Positions 44,931 to 54,021 of a DNA stretch of 64,000 nucleotides are shown one piece after another. Under the pieces are notes generated by a model. That model did not search any database, was not told the origin of the DNA, and saw only the letters and a program-made list of their open reading frames with translations. A program made the position numbers and the translations under genes. The stretch spans positions 62,001-126,000 of the forward strand of contig NZ_NKRG01000001.1 of the NCBI RefSeq assembly GCF_003351105.1, written 5' to 3'. This DNA is from Thermosipho africanus Ob7. GTDB taxonomy: Bacteria > Thermotogota > Thermotogae > Thermotogales > Fervidobacteriaceae. The stretch's first letter is position 1. Each line of letters opens with the position of its first letter.

Positions 44931-46738
44931 GGAATGTAAGAAATATAAGTATTATTGCACATATAGATCATGGAAAAACAACATTAACGGATAGAATTTT
45001 AGAAATAACGGGTGCAATTGAGAAAAGAAAAATGAGAGAGCAGTTTTTAGATAGTATGGATATTGAAAGAGAAAGGGGAATCACTATAAAGTCTCACCCC
45101 TTAAGAGTTTTTTACAAATCCAAGAAAGATGGAAAAGAGTATGAAATAAATATAGTTGATACCCCTGGCCACGTAGATTTTTCGTATGAAGTTGATAGGA
45201 GTCTTGCAGCAGTTGAAGGTGCAATATTACTAGTTGATGCATCACAAGGTGTTCAAGCCCAAACTGTTGCTAATACCTACAAAGCATTGGAGCATAACTT
45301 GGAGATAATTCCAGCCATTAACAAAATAGATCTTCCAAATGCCAATGTTGCTGAAACAGAACTTGAAATTGAGGATTTAATAGGTATACCAAGTTCTGAA
45401 ATTTTGAAAATTAGTGCAAAAGAAGGAATAGGTGTTGAAGAGCTACTAGAAGAGATTATTGAAAAGGTTCCCGCACCAAGTGGTGATGAGGACGGAAAAT
45501 TGAAAGCATTAATATTTGATGCCAAATACGATAAATACAGAGGGGTAATAGTTTATATTAGAGTATTTGATGGTAAAGTTTCAATTGGGGATAAAATAAT
45601 GACGTTTTCAAACGGTCAAAGTTATGAAGTTATCGAGACTGGTGTATTTACTCCTGATATGACCCCTGTAGATGAACTAAAAGCTGGGGATATAGGGTAT
45701 ATAATTGCAGGTATAAAAGAAGTTTCGCTTGCAAGAATTGGTGATACAATTACCAATGCAATCGATCCAGTTGAAGAACCACTTGAAGGTTATAAAGAGG
45801 TTAAACCTATGGTTTTTGCTGGGATGTTTCCTGGAGTCCCAGAATATTACGAAGAACTTAGAAAGGCCCTAGAAAAATTAAAATTAAATGATTCGGCTCT
45901 TGTCTTTTACCCGGATCATTCACCAGCTCTTGGATTTGGTTTTAGGTGTGGTTTTTTAGGTTTGTTGCATATGGATGTTGTTAAAGAAAGACTTGAAAGA
46001 GAGTTTGAAATGACCGTTATATTAACAGCTCCAAATGTTGAGTATAAGGTTTTATTGAAGAATGGTGAAGAATTGATAGTAAATGATCCTGCAAAATTCC
46101 CAGATGAATCAACTATACAAGAAGTATATGAACCTTACGTAAAACTTTCGATTATAACGCCACCTGAATATCTTGGAAGATTGATGAATCTTGTTCAAAA
46201 TGAAAAGCGCGGAACAATGATAAGTACTGAAAATGCTGGTTTTGAAAGAGTTGTTTTGAATTTTGAAGTGCCTCTTGCTGAAATAATATTTGATTTCTTT
46301 GATAAAATGAAAGCGTTGAGTAGAGGATATGCATCTATGGATTATGAGTTTATAGGTTATAGGAAAAGTGATCTGGTTAAGGTTAGTATATTGGTAAATA
46401 AAGAACCAGTTGAGGCTCTTTCTATAATCGCTCACAAAGATAAAGCGTATTCAATGGCAAGAAAGTTAGTTGATAAATTAGCAGAACTAATTCCACAGCA
46501 TCAATTTGAAATTCCAATTCAGGCAAAAGCTGGAGGTAGAATTATAGCACGTTCTACAATTAAAGCTTTAAGAAAGGATGTTCTTGCAAAATGTTATGGA
46601 GGAGATGTTACAAGAAAAATGAAATTACTACAGAAACAAAAAGAGGGAAAGAAAAAATTGCGTGAGATTGGAAATGTTTCGATACCTCAGGAAGCATTTT
46701 TAGCATTATTAAAGGTTGGAGAAGATGAAAATAAGTAG
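44927..46738 (+). CDS. lepA: Elongation factor 4 (LepA)
   Basis: 603 residues. Ribosome-bound GTPase that affects initiation and elongation under stress. Seen: G1 IIAHIDHGKTTLTDRILE near residue 10, RERGITIKSH near 50, G3 DTPGHVDFSYEVDRSLAA near 77, G4 NKIDLPNA near 130, and the C-terminal LepA-specific region ending KLLQKQKEGKKKLREIGNVSIPQEAFLALLK. TTG start with GGAGG 7 bases upstream, overlapping murD by 4 bases. It overlaps the exported PLD gene by 14 bases. Confidence 0.97.
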   Translation: MRNVRNISIIAHIDHGKTTLTDRILEITGAIEKRKMREQFLDSMDIERERGITIKSHPLRVFYKSKKDGKEYEINIVDTPGHVDFSYEVDRSLAAVEGAILLVDASQGVQAQTVANTYKALEHNLEIIPAINKIDLPNANVAETELEIEDLIGIPSSEILKISAKEGIGVEELLEEIIEKVPAPSGDEDGKLKALIFDAKYDKYRGVIVYIRVFDGKVSIGDKIMTFSNGQSYEVIETGVFTPDMTPVDELKAGDIGYIIAGIKEVSLARIGDTITNAIDPVEEPLEGYKEVKPMVFAGMFPGVPEYYEELRKALEKLKLNDSALVFYPDHSPALGFGFRCGFLGLLHMDVVKERLEREFEMTVILTAPNVEYKVLLKNGEELIVNDPAKFPDESTIQEVYEPYVKLSIITPPEYLGRLMNLVQNEKRGTMISTENAGFERVVLNFEVPLAEIIFDFFDKMKALSRGYASMDYEFIGYRKSDLVKVSILVNKEPVEALSIIAHKDKAYSMARKLVDKLAELIPQHQFEIPIQAKAGGRIIARSTIKALRKDVLAKCYGGDVTRKMKLLQKQKEGKKKLREIGNVSIPQEAFLALLKVGEDENK

Positions 46739-47597
46739 CGTTTTAATTATTTTCCTTTCTTTAGTAGCATTTTCAGCTAATATTTATTTTACAGAATTTG
46801 TTGATTTAACGGATATTGTAATTGATTTTATAAATAATTCTAACAATTTTCTTTATGTTTCTTCCTACAGTTTGGATAATTATTATGTAGTTGAAGCAAT
46901 AAATAGATTAAGTGAAAAAGGATTGGATGTTAGGGTTATATTAGAAGTTTCAAACAAGGATTTAAAATGTAAGGTTTTAAAAGATTATGAAAAATCTCTT
47001 CATCACGCAAAATTCATGGTGAATGACAATGGCGTAATTTTTGGCTCAGCAAATTTTACAGATAGCGGGCTTTTTGAAGGATACAACGATATAGTTGTAT
47101 TTGAGAAAGATAAGGTAGAAGATTTTAAGAATTTATTTTTAAATTTATGGAATGAAGGCAAAGTATCTGGATGTAAAAATTTTTTTGTTGTGGGTTATGA
47201 TGATGTAGAATCAAAACTTTTAGAGTTCATTCAAAGTGCTAAGAAAAGAATCTATGTATGTGTGTACGCGCTTACCAATCAGAAAGTCTTTGCTCTTTTA
47301 AAATACAAAGAATCACGTGGAGTTGAAATAAAAATAATTACTGACAAATGGTTTAATAACTCAATTTTAAAGAAATATCCTATTAGAAATATTGTTATTG
47401 TAAGAGATAAAATGTTGCATCATAAATTTGTGATAGTGGATAATTCAGTTTTTTTAGGTTCGGTTAATATCACCGTAAATGGTCTAACAAAAAATTTTGA
47501 AATGGCATATATTTCAAATCAGTTTTTAAACAGCTATTTGAAGGTTTTTGATTATCTTTGGAGGAGATACAGTGAAAACAAAGATATTGAAGATTGA
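46725..47597 (+). CDS. Exported phospholipase D-superfamily protein with two HKD motifs
   Basis: About 290 residues with a signal peptide (MKISSVLIIFLSLVAFSA). Two PLD half-sites are complete: HHAKFMVNDNGVIFGSANFTD near residue 89 and HHKFVIVDNSVFLGSVNIT near 230, each with HxK and the downstream Asp and Ser/Asn. The small size and paired motifs fit a Nuc-type endonuclease or phosphodiesterase acting in the periplasm, as well as lipid hydrolysis; the substrate is not decided by sequence. ATG 46725 was chosen, within the end of lepA. It overlaps the next gene by 26 bases. Confidence 0.85.
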   Translation: MKISSVLIIFLSLVAFSANIYFTEFVDLTDIVIDFINNSNNFLYVSSYSLDNYYVVEAINRLSEKGLDVRVILEVSNKDLKCKVLKDYEKSLHHAKFMVNDNGVIFGSANFTDSGLFEGYNDIVVFEKDKVEDFKNLFLNLWNEGKVSGCKNFFVVGYDDVESKLLEFIQSAKKRIYVCVYALTNQKVFALLKYKESRGVEIKIITDKWFNNSILKKYPIRNIVIVRDKMLHHKFVIVDNSVFLGSVNITVNGLTKNFEMAYISNQFLNSYLKVFDYLWRRYSENKDIED

Positions 47598-48585
47598 TCC
47601 ATTAGATTTTAATGAAAAAGATTTAATAGAAGTATGTAATGTGATAAAAAGTGGTGGACTTGTTGCGTTTCCTACAGAAACGGTTTATGGTCTAGGTGCA
47701 AGTGCGTTTGAAGAAAAAGCAGTTGACAACATTTTTAAAGTTAAAGGTAGGGCAAAGGATAATCCATTAATAGTTCACGTAGATAGATTTGAAAAACTTT
47801 TAGAGATTGCAGAAGTAGCTGAAAAATATTTTGAAGCGATAAATAAGTTAACACCTGGGCCTGTTACATTTGTATTGAAACAAAAAATAAACTTGCCAAA
47901 AAATGTTACGGCTGGGCTTAAAACAGTTGGAGTTCGAATTCCTGCACATCCTGTTGCAAGAAAATTATGTAAATGTGCTGGCCCCATAGCTGCACCTAGT
48001 GCAAATTTATCAGGAAAACCAAGTCCTACGGATTCTCAAGCAGTTATTGAAGATCTTTTCGGGAAAATTGATTTTGTTATTGATGCTGGAAATTCAGAAT
48101 TTGGGCTTGAGTCTACAATTATTGATCTAACATCTGAAATTCCTATCGTATTAAGACCTGGACCTATAACAATAGAGCAACTTGAATCGATTTTTGGAAA
48201 AGTTGAAATCCCACAGTTTGTAATTGATGCAAGTTCTGTTGAAAATCCAAAAGCTCCTGGTATGAAATATAGGCATTATGCGCCAGAAAAACCAGTGTAT
48301 AGGTTCAATAAAGTTCAAAGAGAGAAAGTTATAAAGAAAGCATTAAGTGAAAATGGTGTTTTTATATGTCCTGAAGAACATAAAAAATTTTATCCTGATG
48401 ATCGTATAATGATCCTTGGAAAATTATCAGAACCTTATTCAATTGCTCAAAATTTGTTTAAAGTGCTGAGAGAATTTGATAGGTCTAATTTCAATGTTGC
48501 TTTTATAGAGGCTTTTGAAGAAAAAGGAATATTATTATCAGTCATGAATAGGTTAAAAAAGGCAAGTGTGGAGGTGGAATTGTGA
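47572..48585 (+). CDS. Threonylcarbamoyl-AMP synthase (Sua5/TsaC, two-domain)
   Basis: 337 residues. Makes threonylcarbamoyl-AMP for t6A37 in tRNAs decoding ANN codons. Seen: N-terminal YrdC domain with [20 protein letters not shown] near 24, [13 protein letters not shown] near 56, [24 protein letters not shown] near 136, GLESTIIDL near 177, then a Sua5 C-terminal domain from about 220 ([17 protein letters not shown]). GTG 47572 was set by GGAGG 7 bases upstream; upstream in-frame codons lie inside the PLD gene. Confidence 0.95.
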   Translation: MKTKILKIDPLDFNEKDLIEVCNVIKSGGLVAFPTETVYGLGASAFEEKAVDNIFKVKGRAKDNPLIVHVDRFEKLLEIAEVAEKYFEAINKLTPGPVTFVLKQKINLPKNVTAGLKTVGVRIPAHPVARKLCKCAGPIAAPSANLSGKPSPTDSQAVIEDLFGKIDFVIDAGNSEFGLESTIIDLTSEIPIVLRPGPITIEQLESIFGKVEIPQFVIDASSVENPKAPGMKYRHYAPEKPVYRFNKVQREKVIKKALSENGVFICPEEHKKFYPDDRIMILGKLSEPYSIAQNLFKVLREFDRSNFNVAFIEAFEEKGILLSVMNRLKKASVEVEL

Positions 48586-49112
48586 AATGGCGTTCGACTA
48601 CTGTGGTGTGTGTTAGAAGGAATGATTCGGTTGTTATGATTTCAGATGGACAAGTTACATATGGTAATACTATTTTAAAGGGAAATGCTAAAAAAGTTAG
48701 AAAGATGGGAGATGGTAATGTTCTTGCAGGTTTTGCCGGTTCTGTTGCGGATGCAATGGCGCTTTTTGATAGATTTGAAGCAAAATACAGGGAATGGGGA
48801 GGAAATTTATTAAAAGCAGCTGTAGAGCTCGCAAAAGATTGGAGAACTGATAGAGTCTTAAGAAGGTTGGAGGCAATGCTTCTTGTAGCAGATAAAAAAT
48901 ACACTTTTATAGTTTCAGGAACAGGTGAAGTTATTCAACCAGAAGATGATATTGCTTCAATTGGTTCAGGTTCTCCATATGCAATTGCAGCAGGAAAGGC
49001 GCTTTTAAGGCATACAGATTTAAGTGCAAAAGAGATAGCACTTGAAGCAATTAAAATAGCAAGTGAAATATGTATATATACGAATGATAACTTTACAATT
49101 GAGGAGTTATAA
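48582..49112 (+). CDS. hslV: HslV (ClpQ) peptidase subunit of the HslUV protease
   Basis: 176 residues. N-terminal-threonine peptidase. The sequence begins [15 protein letters not shown], so removal of five residues would expose the catalytic Thr. Conserved [22 protein letters not shown] and [27 protein letters not shown] stretches and the IGSGSPYA segment support the call. GTG 48582 has GGAGG 7 bases upstream. The unfoldase gene hslU, usually next to hslV, is not adjacent here: the following gene is a DUF503 protein. Confidence 0.96.
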   Translation: MKWRSTTVVCVRRNDSVVMISDGQVTYGNTILKGNAKKVRKMGDGNVLAGFAGSVADAMALFDRFEAKYREWGGNLLKAAVELAKDWRTDRVLRRLEAMLLVADKKYTFIVSGTGEVIQPEDDIASIGSGSPYAIAAGKALLRHTDLSAKEIALEAIKIASEICIYTNDNFTIEEL

Positions 49113-49113
49113 G

Positions 49114-49392
49114 ATGTCTGCTAGTTATTTGGAGATTACTTTACGAATATTTGGTATTAAATCTTTAAAAGAGAAAAGATCAATTGTTAAAAGACTAATA
49201 AATGATTTAAGAAGTAATTTTAATATTTCTGTTGTAGAAATTGCCGACCAGGATTCAAAAGATTTTATTACGTTGGGTATTTCTTTGGTAAGTATAAATA
49301 AATCTCATGCATATAAAAGTATTGAAAGTATTGTTGAGTATATTGAAAGGTATTATACAGTTGAAAATGTCTACAAGGAGGTGTATGATTGA
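49114..49392 (+). CDS. DUF503 (YlxP-like) family protein
   Basis: 92 residues. Single domain: ASYLEITLRIFGIKSLKEKRSIVKRLINDLRSNFNISVVEIADQD matches the DUF503 signature (LRIxx..SLKEKR..VK.L...L...FNVSVAEVxxQD). Bacillus YlxP has been associated with ribosome biogenesis; the function is otherwise unclear. ATG 49114 was chosen, 9 bases after GAGG. The stop overlaps the next start by 4 bases. Confidence 0.9.
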   Translation: MSASYLEITLRIFGIKSLKEKRSIVKRLINDLRSNFNISVVEIADQDSKDFITLGISLVSINKSHAYKSIESIVEYIERYYTVENVYKEVYD

Positions 49393-49973
49393 TAGTAGAT
49401 ATAGATGAAATAAAGAATGTAGTAAATTTGCTTGTTAGCAAAGATAGGCTTTTACATGTTGAAGGAACTGCAAAGTTTGCAAAAACTCTTGCAAGAGTTC
49501 ATGGGTTAGATGAAAATATTGCAGAATTTATTGGATATGCACATGACATTTTTAGAGATATCAATCAAAGAAAACTTTTAAAACTTGCAAGAGGGTATAA
49601 TTTATCTTTAACTGATGAAGAAAAATTACATCCAATATTGCTTCATGGCAAACTTGCTGCTGAGTTTTTAAGATTTAGATTTAATGTTGATGATGAAGAG
49701 CTTTTAGATGCCGTTAGATATCATACATCTGGTTATAAGAATTTTGGAATATATGGAAAGCTTTTATTTTTAGCTGATTCATTGGAAGAGACAAGAAACT
49801 ATCCAAATGTTAATAAATTAAGAGAAATAGCATTTAAAGATATTGAAATGGGATATTTTGAGGTTCTTAGGAACAAGTTAATTTATGCTATTGAGAGGAA
49901 TTTATTTATTTTAAAAGAAAGCATAGAATCCTGGAATGAATTGATAAGGAAGAGAAAGGGAGGTTCAATATGA
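49389..49973 (+). CDS. yqeK: HD-domain Ap4A hydrolase (YqeK family)
   Basis: 194 residues. HD metal-dependent phosphohydrolase: HVEGTAKFAKTLARVHGLDE near 22, GYAHDIFRD near 49 (the HD pair), HGKLAAEFLRFRFNVDDEELLDAVRYHTSG near 84-113, LLFLADSLEETRNYP near 123. The YqeK group hydrolyses diadenosine tetraphosphate symmetrically to two ADP. TTG 49389 has GGAGG 7 bases upstream. In Firmicutes, yqeK is followed by an LytR-type gene and rsfS; here the next gene is a membrane protein that may be a distant relative. Confidence 0.92.
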   Translation: MIVDIDEIKNVVNLLVSKDRLLHVEGTAKFAKTLARVHGLDENIAEFIGYAHDIFRDINQRKLLKLARGYNLSLTDEEKLHPILLHGKLAAEFLRFRFNVDDEELLDAVRYHTSGYKNFGIYGKLLFLADSLEETRNYPNVNKLREIAFKDIEMGYFEVLRNKLIYAIERNLFILKESIESWNELIRKRKGGSI

Positions 49974-50650
49974 GAAGAAGGAGAAGAAATACCGGATGGA
50001 TTTGGATAGTGCTTACTTTAGTTATAATAGCAGGGATTATAGGAGCATTTTTTTGGAAAATTTATTCCGTTAAAAATAATGAGGAATTTAATCTTTCTTA
50101 TGTAAGTCAATATTTGTTCATTGACAAATCCAATGAGGAAGGTTTTTATGTTGTTGTTAATGGTTCAAAAAGAACAGTCAATATTTTAAAGATAAAAAAT
50201 CACACATTTGATCCAGAAAAAAAACAGGAAATTAATTTTTCAAGTCCAATACTTGCTTTAAAAATACTTGGTGAAATGTTCAATGTAGATTCCAATTATA
50301 AATATTATGTAGTAGTTGACACTGGAAAGATTGCAAGTGCTGCAAAAAAGCTCAATGTAAATGCAAGTAGTTTTGATGAATTATTTAATGTATTGAGTGA
50401 GAGAGGATTAAAAATATTTGATTTCTTTAAATTGAATTCGATTTTAAAAGAATTAAGGCCTGAAACTACTTTAAATGCTCCTTCAATCGCTAAGTTAATT
50501 TATTCCCTTGGCAATTTCAGTGTAAGATTTAAAGATATTCCAACACTAACCAAGCGTCCTTTGAGTATAACAGTTGGAGATAGTACATTTGAAAGGATTT
50601 ACATTGATACAGAAAAAATTCAGCAGTTAAAGAATGAAATAGGGGGATGA
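49970..50650 (+). CDS. Membrane-anchored protein, possibly degenerate LCP (LytR-CpsA-Psr)-like
   Basis: 226 residues: an Arg-rich cytoplasmic start (MRRRRRNTGW), one membrane helix at about 9-30 and a large exterior domain. The stretch YYVVVDTGKIASAAKKLN near 114 and its position after yqeK recall LCP glycopolymer transferases, but the usual arginine-rich catalytic motifs are not visible, so this is only a suggestion. GGGAGG precedes ATG 49970. It overlaps yqeK by 4 bases. Confidence 0.55.
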   Translation: MRRRRRNTGWIWIVLTLVIIAGIIGAFFWKIYSVKNNEEFNLSYVSQYLFIDKSNEEGFYVVVNGSKRTVNILKIKNHTFDPEKKQEINFSSPILALKILGEMFNVDSNYKYYVVVDTGKIASAAKKLNVNASSFDELFNVLSERGLKIFDFFKLNSILKELRPETTLNAPSIAKLIYSLGNFSVRFKDIPTLTKRPLSITVGDSTFERIYIDTEKIQQLKNEIGG

Positions 50651-50654
50651 TTTT

Positions 50655-51101
50655 ATGAAAAAGTTATACTTTTTCTTGTTAGTTATACTTGCATCTTTAG
50701 CTTTTTCTTTTGATTTTGAACCATATGCTGGATGGAATGTTACAATAGATTCTTCAAATACTAGCAGTTTTTATAGTGTCTTTTTAGATTTTCCACTAAC
50801 TGTAAATAATGATACAGAATTTGGGATATCTCTTGGTTATATAGGAACAAATAATTTTGTATTACAAAGTTTTGGAAAATATAATATTAAGACATCGTTT
50901 GGTATTTTTACAACTTATGGAAAAGGTGGGGCAGTGTTTTCTAGTGATTTTAAACTTAATTCTATTGGCTATTCAGTTTTGGCTGGAGTAAGGTATTATT
51001 TTAAAAACTTTTTTGTGGGCTTTTCATATGCTGTATATTATATTGAAAATGAAAAAATTGGGACAATCCCTTTAGAGATTGGTTATAAAATAGAATTTTA
51101 G
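50655..51101 (+). CDS. Small exported beta-barrel-like outer membrane (toga) protein
   Basis: 148 residues. Signal peptide (MKKLYFFLLVILASLAFS) then strands of alternating hydrophobic residues with Tyr/Phe pairs (DFEPYAGWNV, SFYSVFLDFPL, YSVLAGVRYYFKNFFVGFSYAVYY) and a C-terminal Phe (EIGYKIEF), the classic outer-membrane sorting end. Size fits an 8-strand barrel such as the OmpA/OmpW group. The exact family is not recognised. Confidence 0.75.
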   Translation: MKKLYFFLLVILASLAFSFDFEPYAGWNVTIDSSNTSSFYSVFLDFPLTVNNDTEFGISLGYIGTNNFVLQSFGKYNIKTSFGIFTTYGKGGAVFSSDFKLNSIGYSVLAGVRYYFKNFFVGFSYAVYYIENEKIGTIPLEIGYKIEF

Positions 51102-51114
51102 GGAGGAATATATA

Positions 51115-51885
51115 TTGATTAAAGAAGGAGATAAGGTTTTACTGTATGGAGATGATGGAAGTAAGATTATTATCACAGTTGAGGCTGGTAAAAAGAAAGG
51201 GACACATCTTGGACATGTTGATATGGATGAGCTTATAGGAAAGGAATATGGAGATACAATTGTCTTTGGAAAAAATAATAGGGTCTTTTATATTTTAAAG
51301 CCAACTTATATTGATCTTATTTTTAATATGAAAAGAAGAACTCAAATTATATACCCTAAAGATGCATCATATATTTTGTTTAAACTTGATATTAAACCTG
51401 GCGATAGAGTTATTGATACAGGTGTTGGTAGTGGAGCGATGTGTGGGGCTTTTGCAAGAATTGTTGGAAAAGATGGGAAAGTATATGGATATGAAAGAAG
51501 AGAAGATTTTTACAACTTAGCTAAGAAGAATTTAGAATATTGGGGATTAATAGACAATGTTGAGCTAAAATTAAGGGATATTTCAGGAGGTTTTGATGAA
51601 GTAAATGTTGACGCTTTAATGTTGGATGTTCCTGATCCGCACAATTATATTGAGCAATGTTGGCAAGCATTAAAAGGTGGAGGAAAGATGGGAATAATCT
51701 GCCCTACTACAAATCAAGTTCAAGAGGTTTTGGAAAAACTATATGAATATCCTTTTATAGATGTAGAAGTTTGGGAAAATCTTATGAGAAGATATAAGCC
51801 AAATCCTGAAAGGTTGAGACCTTTCGATAGAATGGTGGCTCATACAACGTATTTGGTGTTTGCCACTAAGGTTCTTAAAAAGTAG
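51115..51885 (+). CDS. trmI: tRNA (adenine-58-N1)-methyltransferase TrmI
   Basis: 256 residues. Methylates A58 in the tRNA T loop, which stabilises tRNA in thermophiles. Seen: TrmI N-domain with GKKKGTHLGHVDMDELIG near 24 and TYIDLIFNMKRRTQIIYPKDASYI near 63, the SAM motif VIDTGVGSGAMCGAFA near 100, VDALMLDVPDPHNYIEQCWQALKGGGKMG near 162. TTG start with GGAGG 8 bases upstream. Pairs with TrmFO as a second T-loop modification gene in this run. Confidence 0.95.
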   Translation: MIKEGDKVLLYGDDGSKIIITVEAGKKKGTHLGHVDMDELIGKEYGDTIVFGKNNRVFYILKPTYIDLIFNMKRRTQIIYPKDASYILFKLDIKPGDRVIDTGVGSGAMCGAFARIVGKDGKVYGYERREDFYNLAKKNLEYWGLIDNVELKLRDISGGFDEVNVDALMLDVPDPHNYIEQCWQALKGGGKMGIICPTTNQVQEVLEKLYEYPFIDVEVWENLMRRYKPNPERLRPFDRMVAHTTYLVFATKVLKK

Positions 51886-51897
51886 GAGGTGTATTAA

Positions 51898-53109
51898 ATG
51901 AAAAAGAAGAATTTTATAATTATAACTGCTGTTATTATATCTATTTTGGTTGGTACTATTGTTTTATCGGGTGCTACAACGGATAAAAATTTTCAGGATA
52001 ATCTGACACCACTTGCAGAAACCCTTTATTATATATTAAATTACTATTATGAAATTGATAAAGCAGATATTAATAAAGTAATTGATTATGGTATAGATGG
52101 TCTTGTTAAAGGATTAGGTGATGATTTTAGCTATTATTACAACAAAGATGTATATGAAGAAAAAGAGATTGAAAATAAAGGTGAATATGGTGGGCTTGGA
52201 ATTGAAGTTACATACGATGCAGATAGCAAGGCAATAAAGATAATAAGTCCTATGTATGGTACACCTGCCTGGAGAGCTGGTTTAAAAGCTGGAGATTTAA
52301 TAATTAGTGTTGATGGAAGTTCGGTTCAAGAAATGAGTTATATTGAAGCTGTTAATAGGATGAGAGGAGAACCTGGAACAAAGGTTAAGCTTACAATTTT
52401 GCGAGGAGAAGAAGTTTTGGAATTTGAAATCACAAGAGAAATAATAAAGATTACTCCTGTAAAATACGGTTTTGTGGAAACTCAAATAGGAAGGATAGGT
52501 TATGTAAGACTAACACAGTTTAATCAACCATCTTCTAAGAAACTTGAAGAAGCATTAAACAAAATTTATGAAAAAGGTGTTGTAGCGTTAATATTTGATT
52601 TAAGGGATAATCCTGGAGGTTATTTAGATAGTGCTATTGATGTTGCAAGTATGTTTTTAGATGCTGGGAAATTGGTGGTTACAGTAGAACCAAGAGTTGG
52701 AAGTATAGAGCGCTACGTAAGTAAAGGAAATGACTTTCCAAAGGTTCCAGTAGCTGTTCTTGTTAATGGTGGTTCAGCTTCAGCTTCGGAAATTGTTACG
52801 GGAGCATTAAAAGAAAATAATAGAGCGGTAGTTATAGGTCAAAAGACATTTGGAAAGGGTTCAGTTCAACAGGGTTTTCCACTAAGTAATGGTGGAGTAT
52901 TGTTTATTACAATTGCACATTATAAAACTCCAAGTGGGAATGATATTCACAGGGTTGGTATTGAGCCAAACATTTATGTAACACAAGAAGCAACAGATAA
53001 TGTTGCACATGAAGAAGAAGTGGTGGACTATACAAAAGAAATTACTGATGTAAATTTAGATGATCCTTATATAAAAAGAGCAATTCAGTACTTTATTGAA
53101 AAAAGATGA
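51898..53109 (+). CDS. ctpA: C-terminal processing peptidase (CtpA/Prc, S41)
   Basis: 403 residues. One membrane anchor at about 5-26, a short helical part, a PDZ domain (GLGIEVTYDADSKAIKIISPMYGTPAWRAGLKAGDLIISVDG near 98-140), and the S41 catalytic core: Ser in NGGSASASEIVTGAL near 297 and Lys in GQKTFGKGSVQQGFPLSNGG near 318-325. It cleaves exported proteins near hydrophobic C-termini. It overlaps the next membrane protein by 4 bases. Confidence 0.95.
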   Translation: MKKKNFIIITAVIISILVGTIVLSGATTDKNFQDNLTPLAETLYYILNYYYEIDKADINKVIDYGIDGLVKGLGDDFSYYYNKDVYEEKEIENKGEYGGLGIEVTYDADSKAIKIISPMYGTPAWRAGLKAGDLIISVDGSSVQEMSYIEAVNRMRGEPGTKVKLTILRGEEVLEFEITREIIKITPVKYGFVETQIGRIGYVRLTQFNQPSSKKLEEALNKIYEKGVVALIFDLRDNPGGYLDSAIDVASMFLDAGKLVVTVEPRVGSIERYVSKGNDFPKVPVAVLVNGGSASASEIVTGALKENNRAVVIGQKTFGKGSVQQGFPLSNGGVLFITIAHYKTPSGNDIHRVGIEPNIYVTQEATDNVAHEEEVVDYTKEITDVNLDDPYIKRAIQYFIEKR

Positions 53110-53633
53110 AAATAGCATTTGTTGCGTTTTTAATTACTTTAATAAATTTGGCTTTGATTTTAACTATTGCATTTGTATATCAGAAAAATATGGAGATTGT
53201 AGAGATACAATCTCCACCTTATTTTTATTTTACTAATCCTTATAGCAAATTTTTTTCTAATTTAAAAAAACAGCTTATTTTGCAGAAGATTTTGTCTGAA
53301 ACAAAAATATATGGTAAAAGTCCTTTCTTAGTTGAAAGTATACAAAAACTTGATGAAGTTAAGTATTTTTTAAAGGTTTTTAATGTAGACTATTTTGAGA
53401 AAACAATATCTAAGAAATATTGGTGGGGAACTTCTGAAATTGAAGTCTTGAGGTTTAAAGATATCATTTTTTATTACATACCGATTGTGGAAGTTGCAAA
53501 AAGCGATGAAAAATTTGGAAAAATATTGTTTTACTCTTTAAAAGGCAAGAAGATGTTTTTAGATCCAGAAGATTTAAATCCTATTTCCATTGAGTTATTA
53601 AAAAAGTATGGAGTGAAAATTCATGAAGAATGA
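53106..53633 (+). CDS. Single-span membrane protein of unknown function
   Basis: 175 residues. One N-terminal membrane helix (about 4-26) and an exterior domain with aromatic-rich strands (PPYFYFTNPYSKFF, YWWGTSEIEVL). No family recognised. It overlaps ctpA and the next gene (11 bases), so it belongs to a tight ctpA/53106/53623/MMPL group. Confidence 0.65.
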   Translation: MKIAFVAFLITLINLALILTIAFVYQKNMEIVEIQSPPYFYFTNPYSKFFSNLKKQLILQKILSETKIYGKSPFLVESIQKLDEVKYFLKVFNVDYFEKTISKKYWWGTSEIEVLRFKDIIFYYIPIVEVAKSDEKFGKILFYSLKGKKMFLDPEDLNPISIELLKKYGVKIHEE

Positions 53634-54021
53634 AAAGTATAAGTTAATAGTCTTTTTGGAGTTTTTGATTGTGTATGTTTTTTCGTCGTTTATATTGCGT
53701 GTAAATTATTTTACTTTATCACCCTTTGTAGTAAAATTTTTTATTTTTTACTTTTTAGTTTTAAGTTTGTTTTCATCTATAAAAGGTAAGCAATTTTTAT
53801 TTTCTGAAATTTCAAGATTGTGGATTTATTCATTTACTCCACTATTATGCTATTTGTTTTTTACAATAGGAATTTATTTTCATATTTTGATTGATTCAAG
53901 GTTTTCGTATTTTATTCCCTTTTTGTTTTCAAACTATTATAATCTTGAATATGATTCAAGAAAATATATAACCTTATTAAGACTTTTTTCATTTTCGCTC
54001 TTTATTTTGGGGGTGAAATAA
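53623..54021 (+). CDS. Polytopic membrane protein of unknown function
   Basis: 132 residues with four hydrophobic segments (about 6-26, 31-49, 67-90, 110-130). No conserved motif recognised. ATG 53623 has GGAG 9 bases upstream. The MMPL transporter starts directly after its stop, so it may be an accessory subunit of that transporter; this is inference from position only. Confidence 0.65.
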   Translation: MKNEKYKLIVFLEFLIVYVFSSFILRVNYFTLSPFVVKFFIFYFLVLSLFSSIKGKQFLFSEISRLWIYSFTPLLCYLFFTIGIYFHILIDSRFSYFIPFLFSNYYNLEYDSRKYITLLRLFSFSLFILGVK

